Assembly: GCF_014251235.1 (NCBI RefSeq)
Contig: NZ_CP059181.1
Span: 549,217 to 613,216, forward strand
Source: Blattabacterium cuenoti
GTDB lineage: Bacteria; Bacteroidota; Bacteroidia; Flavobacteriales; Blattabacteriaceae
DNA length: 64,000 bases
Reading direction: 5' to 3'
Positions 36,903-46,441 of the stretch are shown piece after piece. The position numbers and the translations under genes were made by a program. Every line of letters begins with the position of its first letter. The first letter of the stretch is position 1. The notes under the pieces are model-generated. The model saw only the letters and a list, made by a program, of their open reading frames with translations. It did not search any database and was not told the origin of the DNA.

Positions 36903-38989
36903 AAATATCTTTTAATTGGTTAAAAAAATATATCTACGTTCATCTTAACGCAGAAAAAATATCAGATTATTTAACCGAATTAGGTCTCAATGTAAAGAAC
37001 ATAATAAAAAATACAGAAATAGAAGATTATCTTCTAGATCTAGAAATAACACCTAATCGTTCTGATGCTATGAGTTATTATGGAATAGCTCGAGATCTAT
37101 ACGCATTTTTAAAATTTAGAGGATATAAAACTAATTTAATAAAACCAAAAATAAATAATTTTTCAAAAAAAAATATAAATAAATATAGTTTTAAAATTTT
37201 TTTTGAAAAAAATAATGAATGTAAAAGGTACTCAGGATTAATTCTTTCCAAAATAAAAATAGAAAAATCTCCTTCTTGGATTCACAAAAGATTAAAATCT
37301 ATAGGAATAAAACCTGTAAATAATATCATAGATATTATCCATTTTGTTACGTTTGAATTAGGTATACCTATACATGTTTTTGATGCAGATAAAATAGAAG
37401 GGAACACTTTTCTAATAAAAAATGGACAAAAAAATTTATTTTTCAATTCTGAAGACAACAGAAAAAGAGAACTAAGTAAAAAAGATTTGATAATTTATGA
37501 TCAAAAAAAACCTTTATCAATAGCAGGAATAATAAATAATATTGATTTAAACATTAATACAAAAACTAAAAATATTTTCTTAGGAAGCGTATATTTTAAC
37601 CCTACATATATACGTAATATTGGAATCAGGCATATGATAAATACAAACTCTAGATTTAGATTAGAAAGAGGAATAGATCCAAATATGATTGTAAAAGCCT
37701 TACAAAGAACTTATACTCTAATCAAACAGATAACGAATTGTCAAATTCGTTCTGATATAGTCGATTTTTATCCATGTCCGATAAATCATTGTAAAATAGA
37801 ACTACGTTATAGTAAAATTAAAGATATTCTAGGAAAGACTATTTCAAATAGAAAAATCAAAAAAATTTTATTTTTACTTGAAATAATCATTTTATCAGAA
37901 AAAAATAAATCATTATTAGTTCTTGTTCCTCCTTATAGAATAGATGTACAAAGAGAAATAGATTTAATAGAAGAAATATTACGTATTTATGGATTAGAAA
38001 AAATCCGTATTTCTAATAAGAAACAAAAATATCCAATACCTACTAATAATTACTTATATAAAACAGAAGAAGAAATACAGAAAATTATTTTTAGTCAATT
38101 AGTTAATTATGGATTCCAAGAAATTATAAATTCTCCTATAATAAGAACAAGTAAAAATACTTCTCTATTAAATAAATTTCTTCATATAGAGGAAATTAAA
38201 ATATTAAATTCTATTAATAAATATGATAATAAATCTATGCGATCCAGTTTGTTGTTCGGATTTTTAGATTGTATAAAATTTAATTCTTATAGAGAAAAAG
38301 AGAATGAAAAAATGAAATTTTTTGAAATAGGAAAAATATATTATAAAAATAATAGTCAATTATTAGAAAAAACTTTTCTTAGTATAGCTATATCAGAAAA
38401 AATAAAAAAAAATGAAAAAATTTATAATTTTTCTTCTTTCTTTGACTTAAAAGGTGTTATAGAACAAATTTTTCAAAGAATAGGTATACAAAATTATACT
38501 CAAATAAACTCATTTCACCCATTTTTAATAAAAAGTATTTTCATCAGATACAAAAATAAAAATTTAATAGAATTAGGAAAATTAAAAGAAAACATATCAG
38601 ATAATAAAAATATTTTTTATGCAGAAATAGATTGGGAATACCTAATTTCTATTATTCAAAAAAATAAAATAATATTTATTCCTTATTCTAAATATCCTAT
38701 CTCAAAAAGAGATTTATCTATATTAGTAGATAAATCTATTACATTTGAAATGATACATCAATTCATAAAAAAAGAAGAAAAAGATCTAATTAAAAAAATT
38801 AAAATATATGATTTTTATGAAGGAAAAAATTTACCGAAAGAAAAAAAATCTTATACGATAAGTTTCTTTTTTGAGAGTAACGTAGGAACTCTAACCGATA
38901 TTACTATTCATAAAATAATGAAAAAAATAGAAAATTTATTAAAAGATAAGTTAGGAGCAAAAATAAGAGATATCAATCTAATTTACTAA
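36899..38989 (+). CDS. pheT: Phenylalanyl-tRNA synthetase beta chain lacking the tRNA-binding OB domain
   Basis: Beta subunit of heterotetrameric PheRS. At 696 residues it is about 100 shorter than E. coli PheT (795). The N-terminal module (MKISFNWLKKYI to GLNVKNI, about 1-35) runs straight into DLEITPNRSDAMSYYGIARD (about 47-66); the EMAP/OB-fold tRNA-binding domain that normally lies between them (E. coli about 40-150) is missing without a frame break. The B3/B4 editing region, the RLERGIDP segment, the B5 domain and the C-terminal ferredoxin-like anticodon domain (SKRDLSILV onward) are kept. Overlaps dnaN by 4 and glyS by 12 bases. Confidence 0.95.
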   Translation: MKISFNWLKKYIYVHLNAEKISDYLTELGLNVKNIIKNTEIEDYLLDLEITPNRSDAMSYYGIARDLYAFLKFRGYKTNLIKPKINNFSKKNINKYSFKIFFEKNNECKRYSGLILSKIKIEKSPSWIHKRLKSIGIKPVNNIIDIIHFVTFELGIPIHVFDADKIEGNTFLIKNGQKNLFFNSEDNRKRELSKKDLIIYDQKKPLSIAGIINNIDLNINTKTKNIFLGSVYFNPTYIRNIGIRHMINTNSRFRLERGIDPNMIVKALQRTYTLIKQITNCQIRSDIVDFYPCPINHCKIELRYSKIKDILGKTISNRKIKKILFLLEIIILSEKNKSLLVLVPPYRIDVQREIDLIEEILRIYGLEKIRISNKKQKYPIPTNNYLYKTEEEIQKIIFSQLVNYGFQEIINSPIIRTSKNTSLLNKFLHIEEIKILNSINKYDNKSMRSSLLFGFLDCIKFNSYREKENEKMKFFEIGKIYYKNNSQLLEKTFLSIAISEKIKKNEKIYNFSSFFDLKGVIEQIFQRIGIQNYTQINSFHPFLIKSIFIRYKNKNLIELGKLKENISDNKNIFYAEIDWEYLISIIQKNKIIFIPYSKYPISKRDLSILVDKSITFEMIHQFIKKEEKDLIKKIKIYDFYEGKNLPKEKKSYTISFFFESNVGTLTDITIHKIMKKIENLLKDKLGAKIRDINLIY

Positions 38990-40441
38990 ATCATTAGACA
39001 ATTTTCTTAAAATATTTTTCAATCCTGTTTCTTTTTCTATTTCTTCAGATATTTTAGTTATATGAACTCGTTTCTGTTTCATAGTATCCCTATGTCTCAT
39101 GGTTACCGTATTATTTTCTATTGTATCATAATCTATAGTAAAACAAATAGGAGTTCCAATAGCATCTTGTCTACGATATAATTTTCCAATTGATTCTTTT
39201 TGATCATAAATTAATTTATGATCAATTTTAATTTCATTAAATATTTTCTTAGCAATTTCAGGAAGACCATTTTTCGAAACCAATGGAAATATACCGGCTT
39301 TAATTGGTGATAAATATGGAGGAATTTTTAATACAACACGTTCTTTTCCATTTTCTAATTTTTCAATTTTAAGAGAAGAAGAAAAAATGGCTAAAAAAAG
39401 ACGGTCTAGGCCTAACGATGTTTCTATGACATAAGGAATATAATTTTTTGAAGGAAAATGGTCTACAAAAAATCTTAACTTTTTTTTTGAAAAAAATCCA
39501 TGTCTTTTTAAATCAAAATCTCTACGAGAATGTATTCCTTCTATTTCTTTAAAGCCGAAAGGAAAATTAAATTCTATATCCGTTCCTGAGCTGGAATAAT
39601 GTGCTAAATTTATGTGATTTTTTAATTTGTATTTATCTTTTCCTAATTTGAATTCTAAATGCCATTTTAATCTAATTTTTTTCCAATACTCATACCATTT
39701 TTTTTCTTCTTCTGGTAAAATAAAAAATTGCATTTCCATTTGTTCAAATTCACGCATTCTAAATATAAATTGTCTTGCTACAATCTCATTTCTAAATGAT
39801 TTACCTATTTGAGCAATCCCAAATGGGATTTTCATTCTTCCTGATTTTTTTACATTTGAAAAATTAGAAAATATACCTTGAGCTGTTTCTGGACGAAGAA
39901 ATAAATCCAATTTTTTTTCTGGAATTTTAAACATCATATTAAATAAACGAATATTTGTCCAATTTTTAGATCCACATATTGGATCGGAAATATTTAGTTC
40001 ATCAATTAAAAGACGAATATCTAATAAATCATTTCTTTTTAAAGATTTATACATTCTATACAATATTTCATCTTTTTTTTTCTTATGATTATATTTATCA
40101 AATAAATAATTTATTCTTTTATGAATTAATAATTCAGGTTTGTACCTTTTTTTAGAATCTTTATTATCAATAAGCAATTCATTAAATTTTTCAATATGTC
40201 CAGAAGCTTTCCAAATATCAGGATGCATGAGTATAGAAGAATCTAATCCTACTATATTTTCATGAAGTAAAGTCATTGATTTCCACCAATATTCCTTTAT
40301 ATTATTTTTTAATTCTACACCATATTGTCCATAATCATATATAGAATTTATCCCTCCATAAATTTCACTAGATGGAAAAACAAAACCGTAATTTTTAGCA
40401 TGAGATGCTAAAAAATGTAGAAATTTATCGTCTTTTTTCAT
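38978..40441 (-). CDS. glyS: Glycyl-tRNA synthetase, single-chain alpha2 type
   Basis: Class II synthetase of the one-polypeptide type found in Bacteroidota and eukaryotes. The 487 residues show FPSSEIYGG at the N-terminus, the motif 2 region FRNEIVARQFIFRMREFEQME (split FRNEI / REFEQME), and motif 3 near SLGLDRLF, then the HGTP anticodon domain. The 3' end overlaps pheT tail to tail by 12 bases. Confidence 0.95.
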   Translation of the reverse strand: MKKDDKFLHFLASHAKNYGFVFPSSEIYGGINSIYDYGQYGVELKNNIKEYWWKSMTLLHENIVGLDSSILMHPDIWKASGHIEKFNELLIDNKDSKKRYKPELLIHKRINYLFDKYNHKKKKDEILYRMYKSLKRNDLLDIRLLIDELNISDPICGSKNWTNIRLFNMMFKIPEKKLDLFLRPETAQGIFSNFSNVKKSGRMKIPFGIAQIGKSFRNEIVARQFIFRMREFEQMEMQFFILPEEEKKWYEYWKKIRLKWHLEFKLGKDKYKLKNHINLAHYSSSGTDIEFNFPFGFKEIEGIHSRRDFDLKRHGFFSKKKLRFFVDHFPSKNYIPYVIETSLGLDRLFLAIFSSSLKIEKLENGKERVVLKIPPYLSPIKAGIFPLVSKNGLPEIAKKIFNEIKIDHKLIYDQKESIGKLYRRQDAIGTPICFTIDYDTIENNTVTMRHRDTMKQKRVHITKISEEIEKETGLKNILRKLSNDLVN

Positions 40442-40471
40442 ACATAGAAAAAAATAAAATATTTCATTTCC

Positions 40472-41395
40472 TTATGAAAGAAAAAATAAATATTTTTCTA
40501 AATCTATAGCGGCCATACAACCTGTTCCTGCAGAAGTTATGGCTTGACGATATACAGAATCTTGTACATCTCCAGCTGAAAAAACTCCTGGTTTATTAGT
40601 AGCTGTACTTCCATTTTTGACAAGAATATATCCTTTTTCATCCAATTTTAATTGATTTTTAAATAATTCTGTATTCGGATTATGTCCTATAGCAATAAAT
40701 AATCCGCTTATTGAAAATATTTTATTAGTTTTATTTTGTAATATTTGAATTCCTTCTAAAAAATTATTTCCAATAATTTTTGTTATTTGAGAACAAAAAA
40801 ATATAATTATATTTTTTTTCTTCAAAATTCTATTCTGAAGAATTTTAGAAGCTTTGAAACTTTTTTTCCTAATCACTAAATAGACTTTTCTACAGATTTT
40901 TGATAAAAAACTAGCTTCTTCTAATGCTGTATCTCCTCCTCCTACTATGGCTACATCTTTTCCTTTATGAAAAAATCCATCACAAGTAGCACAAAAAGAA
41001 ATTCCTAATCCAATTAATTTATTTTCTCCATCTATTCCTAAAAATTTAGGACTAGAACCTGTAGCTATAATAACACCCTTACTTTCTATTATGTTTTTTT
41101 TATCCACAATAATACGATGAATTCCTCCCCTTTGATTAGATAAGCGTACTTCAGTTATAGTTTTATCAATAATTTTAGTATTAAAACGAATTGCTTGTTT
41201 TTTTATTCTATTCACAAGTTTATTTCCACTAATTCCCTCAGGAAATCCAGGATAATTATCTACATTAGTTGTAGTAGTTAATTGTCCACCAGGTATATTT
41301 CCTGTAAAGAGGACAGGTTTTATATCTGCACGTGCTGCATATATAGCAGCTGTATATCCTGCGGGACCAGATCCTATAATAACACAATTTTCCAT
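40472..41395 (-). CDS. trxB: Thioredoxin reductase
   Basis: NADPH flavoenzyme that reduces thioredoxin. The 307-residue protein has the FAD motif GSGPAGYTAAIYAARA near 8-23, redox disulfide Cys135/Cys138 in CATCDG, NADPH motif GGGDTALEEA and the C-terminal FAD segment SAGDVQD. Its FAD comes from RibF. Confidence 0.96.
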   Translation of the reverse strand: MENCVIIGSGPAGYTAAIYAARADIKPVLFTGNIPGGQLTTTTNVDNYPGFPEGISGNKLVNRIKKQAIRFNTKIIDKTITEVRLSNQRGGIHRIIVDKKNIIESKGVIIATGSSPKFLGIDGENKLIGLGISFCATCDGFFHKGKDVAIVGGGDTALEEASFLSKICRKVYLVIRKKSFKASKILQNRILKKKNIIIFFCSQITKIIGNNFLEGIQILQNKTNKIFSISGLFIAIGHNPNTELFKNQLKLDEKGYILVKNGSTATNKPGVFSAGDVQDSVYRQAITSAGTGCMAAIDLEKYLFFLS

Positions 41396-41435
41396 TATAT
41401 AATATGAAATTTTTTTTCTAAAAATTTTGTAATTA

Positions 41436-41460
41436 TTTCCTAATTTTTTAGATTAGGAAA
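41436..41460. promoter_or_regulatory. Inverted repeat directly before a start codon
   Basis: A perfect 9-bp palindrome (TTTCCTAAT / ATTAGGAAA, 41436-41444 and 41452-41460) with a 7-base loop ends exactly at the ATG of the HsdR-N-like gene, in its divergent spacer with trxB. It could fold in the mRNA leader and hide the start, or be a protein site. Confidence 0.45.
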
Positions 41461-41907
41461 ATGATTTCGGATATATCCATTTATAATTTTTTCGTAAAGC
41501 ATTTATGTTTAAAGAAAATTAAAAATAAAACTTATATATTTTGCATGATTAGAAGGAAATTTTTCTCTTTTACAAAAGAAGAAGCTACTAGACAATATAT
41601 AATTTTTTTATTAAAAAAAATGAAAAATTATAAAAATTTTAACTTTAAAGTGGAAGTTCCTTTTCGAATTCATAATCTTAATAAAAGATTGGATATTCTT
41701 GTTTCTTTACAGAAGAATAAACCATATATCATTATTGAATGTAAAGCCCCAAATATAGAAATAACACAAAAAACTTTTGATCAAATTTCTAGATATAATA
41801 AAATAATAAAATCTCCTTACTTAATGATAAGTAATGGAATACAAAACCTATTTTTTCAAATAGATAAAACTCAAAAAAAATTCATTTTTTTAAGAAAAAT
41901 TCCATAA
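41461..41907 (+). CDS. Small PD-(D/E)XK protein with HsdR N-terminal-like domain
   Basis: A 148-residue stand-alone domain resembling the nuclease part of type I restriction subunit HsdR. The core is RLDILV (Asp78) then IIIECKAP (Glu93, Lys95), followed by DQISRYNKII with Gln108 and the Arg/Tyr pair. No helicase, specificity or methylase gene is nearby, so it is not a restriction system here. I recall similar short proteins in many flavobacteria, where their job is unknown. Catalytic residues remain, which suggests retained nuclease activity. Confidence 0.75.
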   Translation: MISDISIYNFFVKHLCLKKIKNKTYIFCMIRRKFFSFTKEEATRQYIIFLLKKMKNYKNFNFKVEVPFRIHNLNKRLDILVSLQKNKPYIIIECKAPNIEITQKTFDQISRYNKIIKSPYLMISNGIQNLFFQIDKTQKKFIFLRKIP

Positions 41908-41928
41908 ACGTTATTAATTATTTAATAT

Positions 41929-42942
41929 CTAAAAAATAGAAGACATATAATCTATAAGATCTACTAACTTAGTAGAATAACCAACTTCATTATCATACCA
42001 GGAGACTACTTTTATAAAATTTGGACTTAACATAATACTAGCATTAGCATCAAAAATAGAAATTCTTTTATCACCTATAAAATCCGACGAAACTACAGAT
42101 TCTTCTGTGTATCCTAAAATCCCCTTTAGTGAAGTATTAGATGCTTTTTTCATACAAAACTTAATCTGGTCATAAGTTGTATTATTTTTTAAACATAAAG
42201 TAAGATCCAATACAGAAACATTGGATATAGGAACTCTAAAAGCCATACCAGTTAGCTTTCCGTTTAAGCTAGGAATTATTTTTCCAACTGCATCAGCTGC
42301 ACCTGTTGATGCAGGAATAATATTGTTTAAAGATGATCTTCCTGCTCTCCAATCTCTATTAGATACGGAATCTACTACTTTTTGGGTTGAAGTAGAAGCG
42401 TGAATTGTAGTCATCAAGCCTTTTGTAATTACAAAATTATCATTCAATACTTTGACTATTGGAGTTATACAATTTGTAGTACAAGAAGCATTAGATACTA
42501 TTCTTTGATCATCTTTTATAAATTGATTATTCACTCCCATTACATACATTGGTATACTTTGGTCTTTTGGAGGAGCTGATATAATAACTTTTTTAGCTCC
42601 TGATTGTAAATGAATCTTTGCTAGATCTTTTGTTAAAAAAAGGCCAGTAGACTCTACTACATAGTGAACATTTAAATCTTTCCATCCTAATTTTTCAGGA
42701 TATTTTTCATTGGTTACCTTTATTTTTTTTCCATTAATCATTAAATAATGATCATTTATTATGGATATTTCACCTTGAAAACGTCCATGAACAGAATCAT
42801 ATTTTAGTATATATGCTAAATATTCTATTTTAACTAAATCATTTACAGATACAACTGTAATATTTTCTCTATTTAATGCAGACATTAAAACTAATTTTCC
42901 TATTCTTCCAAGACCATTTATTCCTATTTTAATAACGGACAT
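41929..42942 (-). CDS. gap: Glyceraldehyde-3-phosphate dehydrogenase
   Basis: Glycolytic/gluconeogenic enzyme. The 337-residue protein has the NAD motif INGLGRIGK at 8-16, Asp35 in VSVNDL (favouring NAD) and the catalytic Cys154 in SNASCTTNCITP. The C-terminal WYDNEVGYS is conserved. With pckA it supports a gluconeogenic flow in a cell living on amino acids (inference). Confidence 0.97.
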   Translation of the reverse strand: MSVIKIGINGLGRIGKLVLMSALNRENITVVSVNDLVKIEYLAYILKYDSVHGRFQGEISIINDHYLMINGKKIKVTNEKYPEKLGWKDLNVHYVVESTGLFLTKDLAKIHLQSGAKKVIISAPPKDQSIPMYVMGVNNQFIKDDQRIVSNASCTTNCITPIVKVLNDNFVITKGLMTTIHASTSTQKVVDSVSNRDWRAGRSSLNNIIPASTGAADAVGKIIPSLNGKLTGMAFRVPISNVSVLDLTLCLKNNTTYDQIKFCMKKASNTSLKGILGYTEESVVSSDFIGDKRISIFDANASIMLSPNFIKVVSWYDNEVGYSTKLVDLIDYMSSIF

Positions 42943-42954
42943 AATTAATAAATT

Positions 42955-44763
42955 TTAAAAATTTTTTATTTTTAATAAATTCATAAAAGCAGATGAAGGT
43001 ATTTCTACTTTTCCTATCTGACGCATCTTTTTTTTACCCTTTTTTTGTTTTTTCAAAAGTTTTTGTTTTCTAGAAATATCTCCTCCATAACATTTTTCTA
43101 TAACATTTTTTCTTAAAGATTTTATCGTTTCTCTTGCTATAATTCTTCCAGATACAGAAACCTGAATAGGTATAATAAACTGATGTTTAGGAATTAATAA
43201 TGATAACTCTGTGCATATCTTTTTTGCCATGAAAAAAGCTTTACTTTTGTGAACTAAAAGAGACAAAGGTTCTATTTTTTGATGATTAATCAATACAGTT
43301 ATTTTTTTTAAATCGGAACTTCTGTAACCTAAAAACGAATAATCAAAAGATGCGTATCCTTTAGATATTGTTTTTAATTGATCATAAAAATCGAATATTA
43401 TTTCAGAAAAAGGAATTTCAAACGAAATTTTTATCCTATCGGAAGTTAAATATTCTTGATTTTCCATCATAAATCCTCTTTTTCCAATGCATAGAGATAT
43501 AATTTTTCCTAAAAAAATTTTTTTGGTAAGTATAGATATCAGAACATAAGGTTCTTCTATTTTTATTATTTTTTCTTCTTCTGGAAAATCTGATGGATTG
43601 TTCACTATAATCATAGAGGTTAATTTTTTTTTCATAAAAACTCTATAAGATACACTAGGGATAGTAATAATTACGAAAATTCCATATTCACGTTCAAGAC
43701 GATCTTTGACTATTTCCATATGAAGTAAACCTAAAAAACCACAATGAAATCCAAAACCCAAAGCTGGTGATACTTCTGGAAAAAAAGTAATAGAAGAATC
43801 ATTTAATTTTAATTTTTCTATAGAAGTACGCAACTCTTCATATTTATCAGGATCTGCTGGATAAACACTAGAAAAAACCATAGGTTTAACTTTTTCAAAA
43901 CCATTTATCGATTTTAATGCTGGAGATTTATCATCAGTTATTGTATCTCCTACTATTACTTCATGAGTATTCTTTATTCTAGACACAACATATCCTACCT
44001 CTCCTGTCTCTATTTTATTTTTAGGGATCCGTTTTAATTGCAGAATTCCTGTTTCATAAGCATAATAAACTTTTCCTGTAGACATAAAACGTAATTTTTG
44101 TCCTTTTTGCAAACACCCATTTTTTATTCTAAAAAAAACAACGACTCCAATAAATGCATCATAGATAGAATCAAAAATTATTGCTTGAAGAGGAGCATTA
44201 GGATTTCCTTTTGGTGGTGGAATACATGTAACTATTTTATCCAAAATATTTTTTATCCCAAATCCTGTTTTTGCACTCACAGATATAATATCTTCTGATT
44301 TACATTTGACTAACCTAGTCATTTCTTCTATAACATCATCTGAATGGTATATGTCTATTTTATTTAAAATAGGAACAATAACAAGATTTTTTTTCAATGC
44401 TAAATAAAGATGAGATATTGTTTGAGACTGAACGCTTTTGGTACAGTCAACCACTAACAAAGCTCCTTCGCAAGCTGAAATAGAACGAGACACTTCATAA
44501 GAAAAATCTACATGTCCTGGCGTATCAATGAGATTTAGAGTATATACTTTATTTTTATATTGATATTCCATTTGAACAGCATGACTCTTTATGGTTATAC
44601 CTCTTTCTTTTTCTAATTCCATATCATCCAGTAGTAATTGGTTTTTTTTATCACTACTCCTTTTCATAACCGTTTTGGTTACTTCCAATAAACGATCTGC
44701 TAAAGTACTTTTTCCATGATCTATATGTGCTATAATGCAAAAATTACGAATACGATTAATCAT
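42955..44763 (-). CDS. lepA: Elongation factor 4 (LepA)
   Basis: Ribosome-associated GTPase of the EF-G superfamily. The 602-residue protein starts MINRIRNFCIIAHIDHGKST (P-loop near 12-18), with DTPGHVDF, NKID and the LepA-specific C-terminal domain (SGRIIARETI, GGDISRKQKLL). The frame is open upstream to 44814, but that extension runs into tRNA-Arg(CCG) and lacks homology, so ATG 44763 is chosen. Confidence 0.96.
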   Translation of the reverse strand: MINRIRNFCIIAHIDHGKSTLADRLLEVTKTVMKRSSDKKNQLLLDDMELEKERGITIKSHAVQMEYQYKNKVYTLNLIDTPGHVDFSYEVSRSISACEGALLVVDCTKSVQSQTISHLYLALKKNLVIVPILNKIDIYHSDDVIEEMTRLVKCKSEDIISVSAKTGFGIKNILDKIVTCIPPPKGNPNAPLQAIIFDSIYDAFIGVVVFFRIKNGCLQKGQKLRFMSTGKVYYAYETGILQLKRIPKNKIETGEVGYVVSRIKNTHEVIVGDTITDDKSPALKSINGFEKVKPMVFSSVYPADPDKYEELRTSIEKLKLNDSSITFFPEVSPALGFGFHCGFLGLLHMEIVKDRLEREYGIFVIITIPSVSYRVFMKKKLTSMIIVNNPSDFPEEEKIIKIEEPYVLISILTKKIFLGKIISLCIGKRGFMMENQEYLTSDRIKISFEIPFSEIIFDFYDQLKTISKGYASFDYSFLGYRSSDLKKITVLINHQKIEPLSLLVHKSKAFFMAKKICTELSLLIPKHQFIIPIQVSVSGRIIARETIKSLRKNVIEKCYGGDISRKQKLLKKQKKGKKKMRQIGKVEIPSSAFMNLLKIKNF

Positions 44764-44789
44764 ATTTGTATAATTTTTTTTTCTTTCAA

Positions 44790-44862
44790 TGACCTTGATG
44801 GGATTTGAACCCATTCCATAGGAATCGGAGTCCTATATTCTTTCCTATTAAACTACAAGGTC
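44790..44862 (-). tRNA. tRNA-Arg (anticodon CCG)
   Basis: A 73-base cloverleaf on the minus strand: acceptor GACCTTG/CAAGGTC, D stem GTTT/GAAT, anticodon stem TAGGA/TCCTA with loop CTCCGAT (anticodon CCG, reading CGG), four-base variable loop, T arm ATGGG/CCCAT with TTCAAAT, discriminator A, CCA not encoded. It sits between pth and lepA in the same direction, so may share their transcript. Confidence 0.92.
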
Positions 44863-44881
44863 TTAAATAACTTAAAAATAT

Positions 44882-45466
44882 CTAATAATTTTTTTTATTA
44901 AAAAAATTCATAGTTTTTTCTAATCCACTAGAAACGAATGAAAATATGATATCTATACTTAAATCAACTTTATTAAATAGAATTTTTAATTCTTCTTTTT
45001 TCCAATTTCCTAATACATAATTTATTTTCTTATTAGGATCACAATTACTTTTATTATAATGACTAATTCCAAAACGTATACGAGCATAATGAGATGTTCC
45101 TAATTCTTTTTCAATACTTTTTAATCCATTATGCCCTCCATTTCCTCCTTTTCCTTTTAATCTAATATTTCCAAAATTAAGATAAATATCATCAGATATG
45201 ATAAGAATATTTTCTAAAAAAAATTTTTTTTTATCCATCCAATATTTTACAGATAAACCACTTTCATTTACATAAGTTGATGGTTTTAAAAAAAAAATTT
45301 TTTTATTTTTAAATATCAATTCTGATATAGATCCTAATTTTTTTATAGAAAAAGAAATAAAGTACTTTTCAGATATTTTATCCAAAATTAAGAAACCTAA
45401 ATTATGTCTCGTATTTTTATACAAAAAACCTGGATTTCCTAATCCAGTTATTAGAAATTTTTCCAT
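44882..45466 (-). CDS. pth: Peptidyl-tRNA hydrolase
   Basis: Recycles peptidyl-tRNA that falls off ribosomes. The 194-residue protein has TGLGNPGFLYKNTRHNLGF (catalytic His21), the KPSTYVNESG loop, ISDDIYLNFG with the conserved Asp pair, and GGNGGHNGLKSIE. One base after sucD in the same direction. Confidence 0.96.
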   Translation of the reverse strand: MEKFLITGLGNPGFLYKNTRHNLGFLILDKISEKYFISFSIKKLGSISELIFKNKKIFFLKPSTYVNESGLSVKYWMDKKKFFLENILIISDDIYLNFGNIRLKGKGGNGGHNGLKSIEKELGTSHYARIRFGISHYNKSNCDPNKKINYVLGNWKKEELKILFNKVDLSIDIIFSFVSSGLEKTMNFFNKKNY

Positions 45467-45467
45467 T

Positions 45468-46352
45468 CTATTGATTCTTTTGAAGAACTTCTTTTATTTT
45501 CATTCCTATATTTGCTGGAGAAGAAACAATATGGATTCCATTTTCTTTCATGATTTCCATTTTTACTTGTGCTGTTTCTAATTTATTCCCTATGATAGCC
45601 CCTGCATGTCCCATTGTACGTCCTTTAGGTGCAGTTTTTCCAGCAATAAAACCTACAATAGGTTTTCTGAATCCTGATTTTTTAATCCATTCTGCCGCAT
45701 CTATTTCCAATCTTCCTCCTATTTCTCCAATTAAAACAACACATTTTGTTTTCAAATCATTTGAGAATAAATTTAATAAATCAACAATATTCATTCCTAT
45801 AATAGAATCTCCTCCTATTCCAATAGCAGTAGAAATCCCAAAACCTTGTCTAATTATTTGATATGCAGCTTCATAAGTTAAAGTTCCAGATCTAGAAATT
45901 ATACCTATTTCTCCTTTTTTACTAAAAACTATATTTGGCAATATTCCTACTTTTGATTCTTCTGAAGAAATAACTCCGGGACAATTAGGTCCAATCAATA
46001 GAGATCTTTTTCCTTTTAGAAAATTCTTAACCCTAATCATGTCTGAAACTGGTATACCTTCAGTAATACAAACAATAACTTTCATATTCATGCTAATAGA
46101 TTCTAAAATAGCATCTGAAGCAAATGAAGAAGGAACAAAAATTATACTAGTCTCACCTCCAGTATGATTTACTGCTTCATACATAGTATTAAAAATAGGA
46201 ATTCCTAAATATGTTTTCCCTCCTTTTCCTGGAGTTACACCTCCGACTATACTTGTACCGTAAAGGATCATTTGCTCCGTATGAAATAAACCTTCTTTCC
46301 CAGTCAAACCTTGTACAATAACTCTCGTTTCTTTATTTATCAAAATGCTCAT
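45468..46352 (-). CDS. sucD: Succinyl-CoA ligase alpha subunit
   Basis: TCA-cycle enzyme making succinate, CoA and ATP/GTP. The 294 residues contain the CoA-binding QGLTGKEGLFHTEQM, IGPNCPGVIS, and the phosphorylated His in GRTMGHAGAIIG near 252. sucC, its obligatory partner, is not adjacent and must lie elsewhere if the enzyme works, as is common in flavobacteria. Confidence 0.96.
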   Translation of the reverse strand: MSILINKETRVIVQGLTGKEGLFHTEQMILYGTSIVGGVTPGKGGKTYLGIPIFNTMYEAVNHTGGETSIIFVPSSFASDAILESISMNMKVIVCITEGIPVSDMIRVKNFLKGKRSLLIGPNCPGVISSEESKVGILPNIVFSKKGEIGIISRSGTLTYEAAYQIIRQGFGISTAIGIGGDSIIGMNIVDLLNLFSNDLKTKCVVLIGEIGGRLEIDAAEWIKKSGFRKPIVGFIAGKTAPKGRTMGHAGAIIGNKLETAQVKMEIMKENGIHIVSSPANIGMKIKEVLQKNQ

Positions 46353-46441
46353 GATTGTTTTCTTATCTTCTTATTTATTTTTTTATGTATTATTAATTTT
46401 TAACATATTCTATAATCTATAGAGTTGTCTCTATTTTTTTT

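Noticed and set aside
41461..41907. Remnant of a type I restriction-modification system
   Set aside because: No methylase, specificity or helicase sequence is nearby, and stand-alone proteins of this size occur as normal flavobacterial genes.
44764..44814. Upstream extension of the lepA frame by 17 codons
   Set aside because: It runs into the T arm of tRNA-Arg(CCG) and has no LepA homology; ATG 44763 gives the normal N-terminus.
45550..45861. 103-codon frame antisense to sucD
   Set aside because: Proline/isoleucine-rich shadow caused by codon bias of the conserved gene on the other strand.
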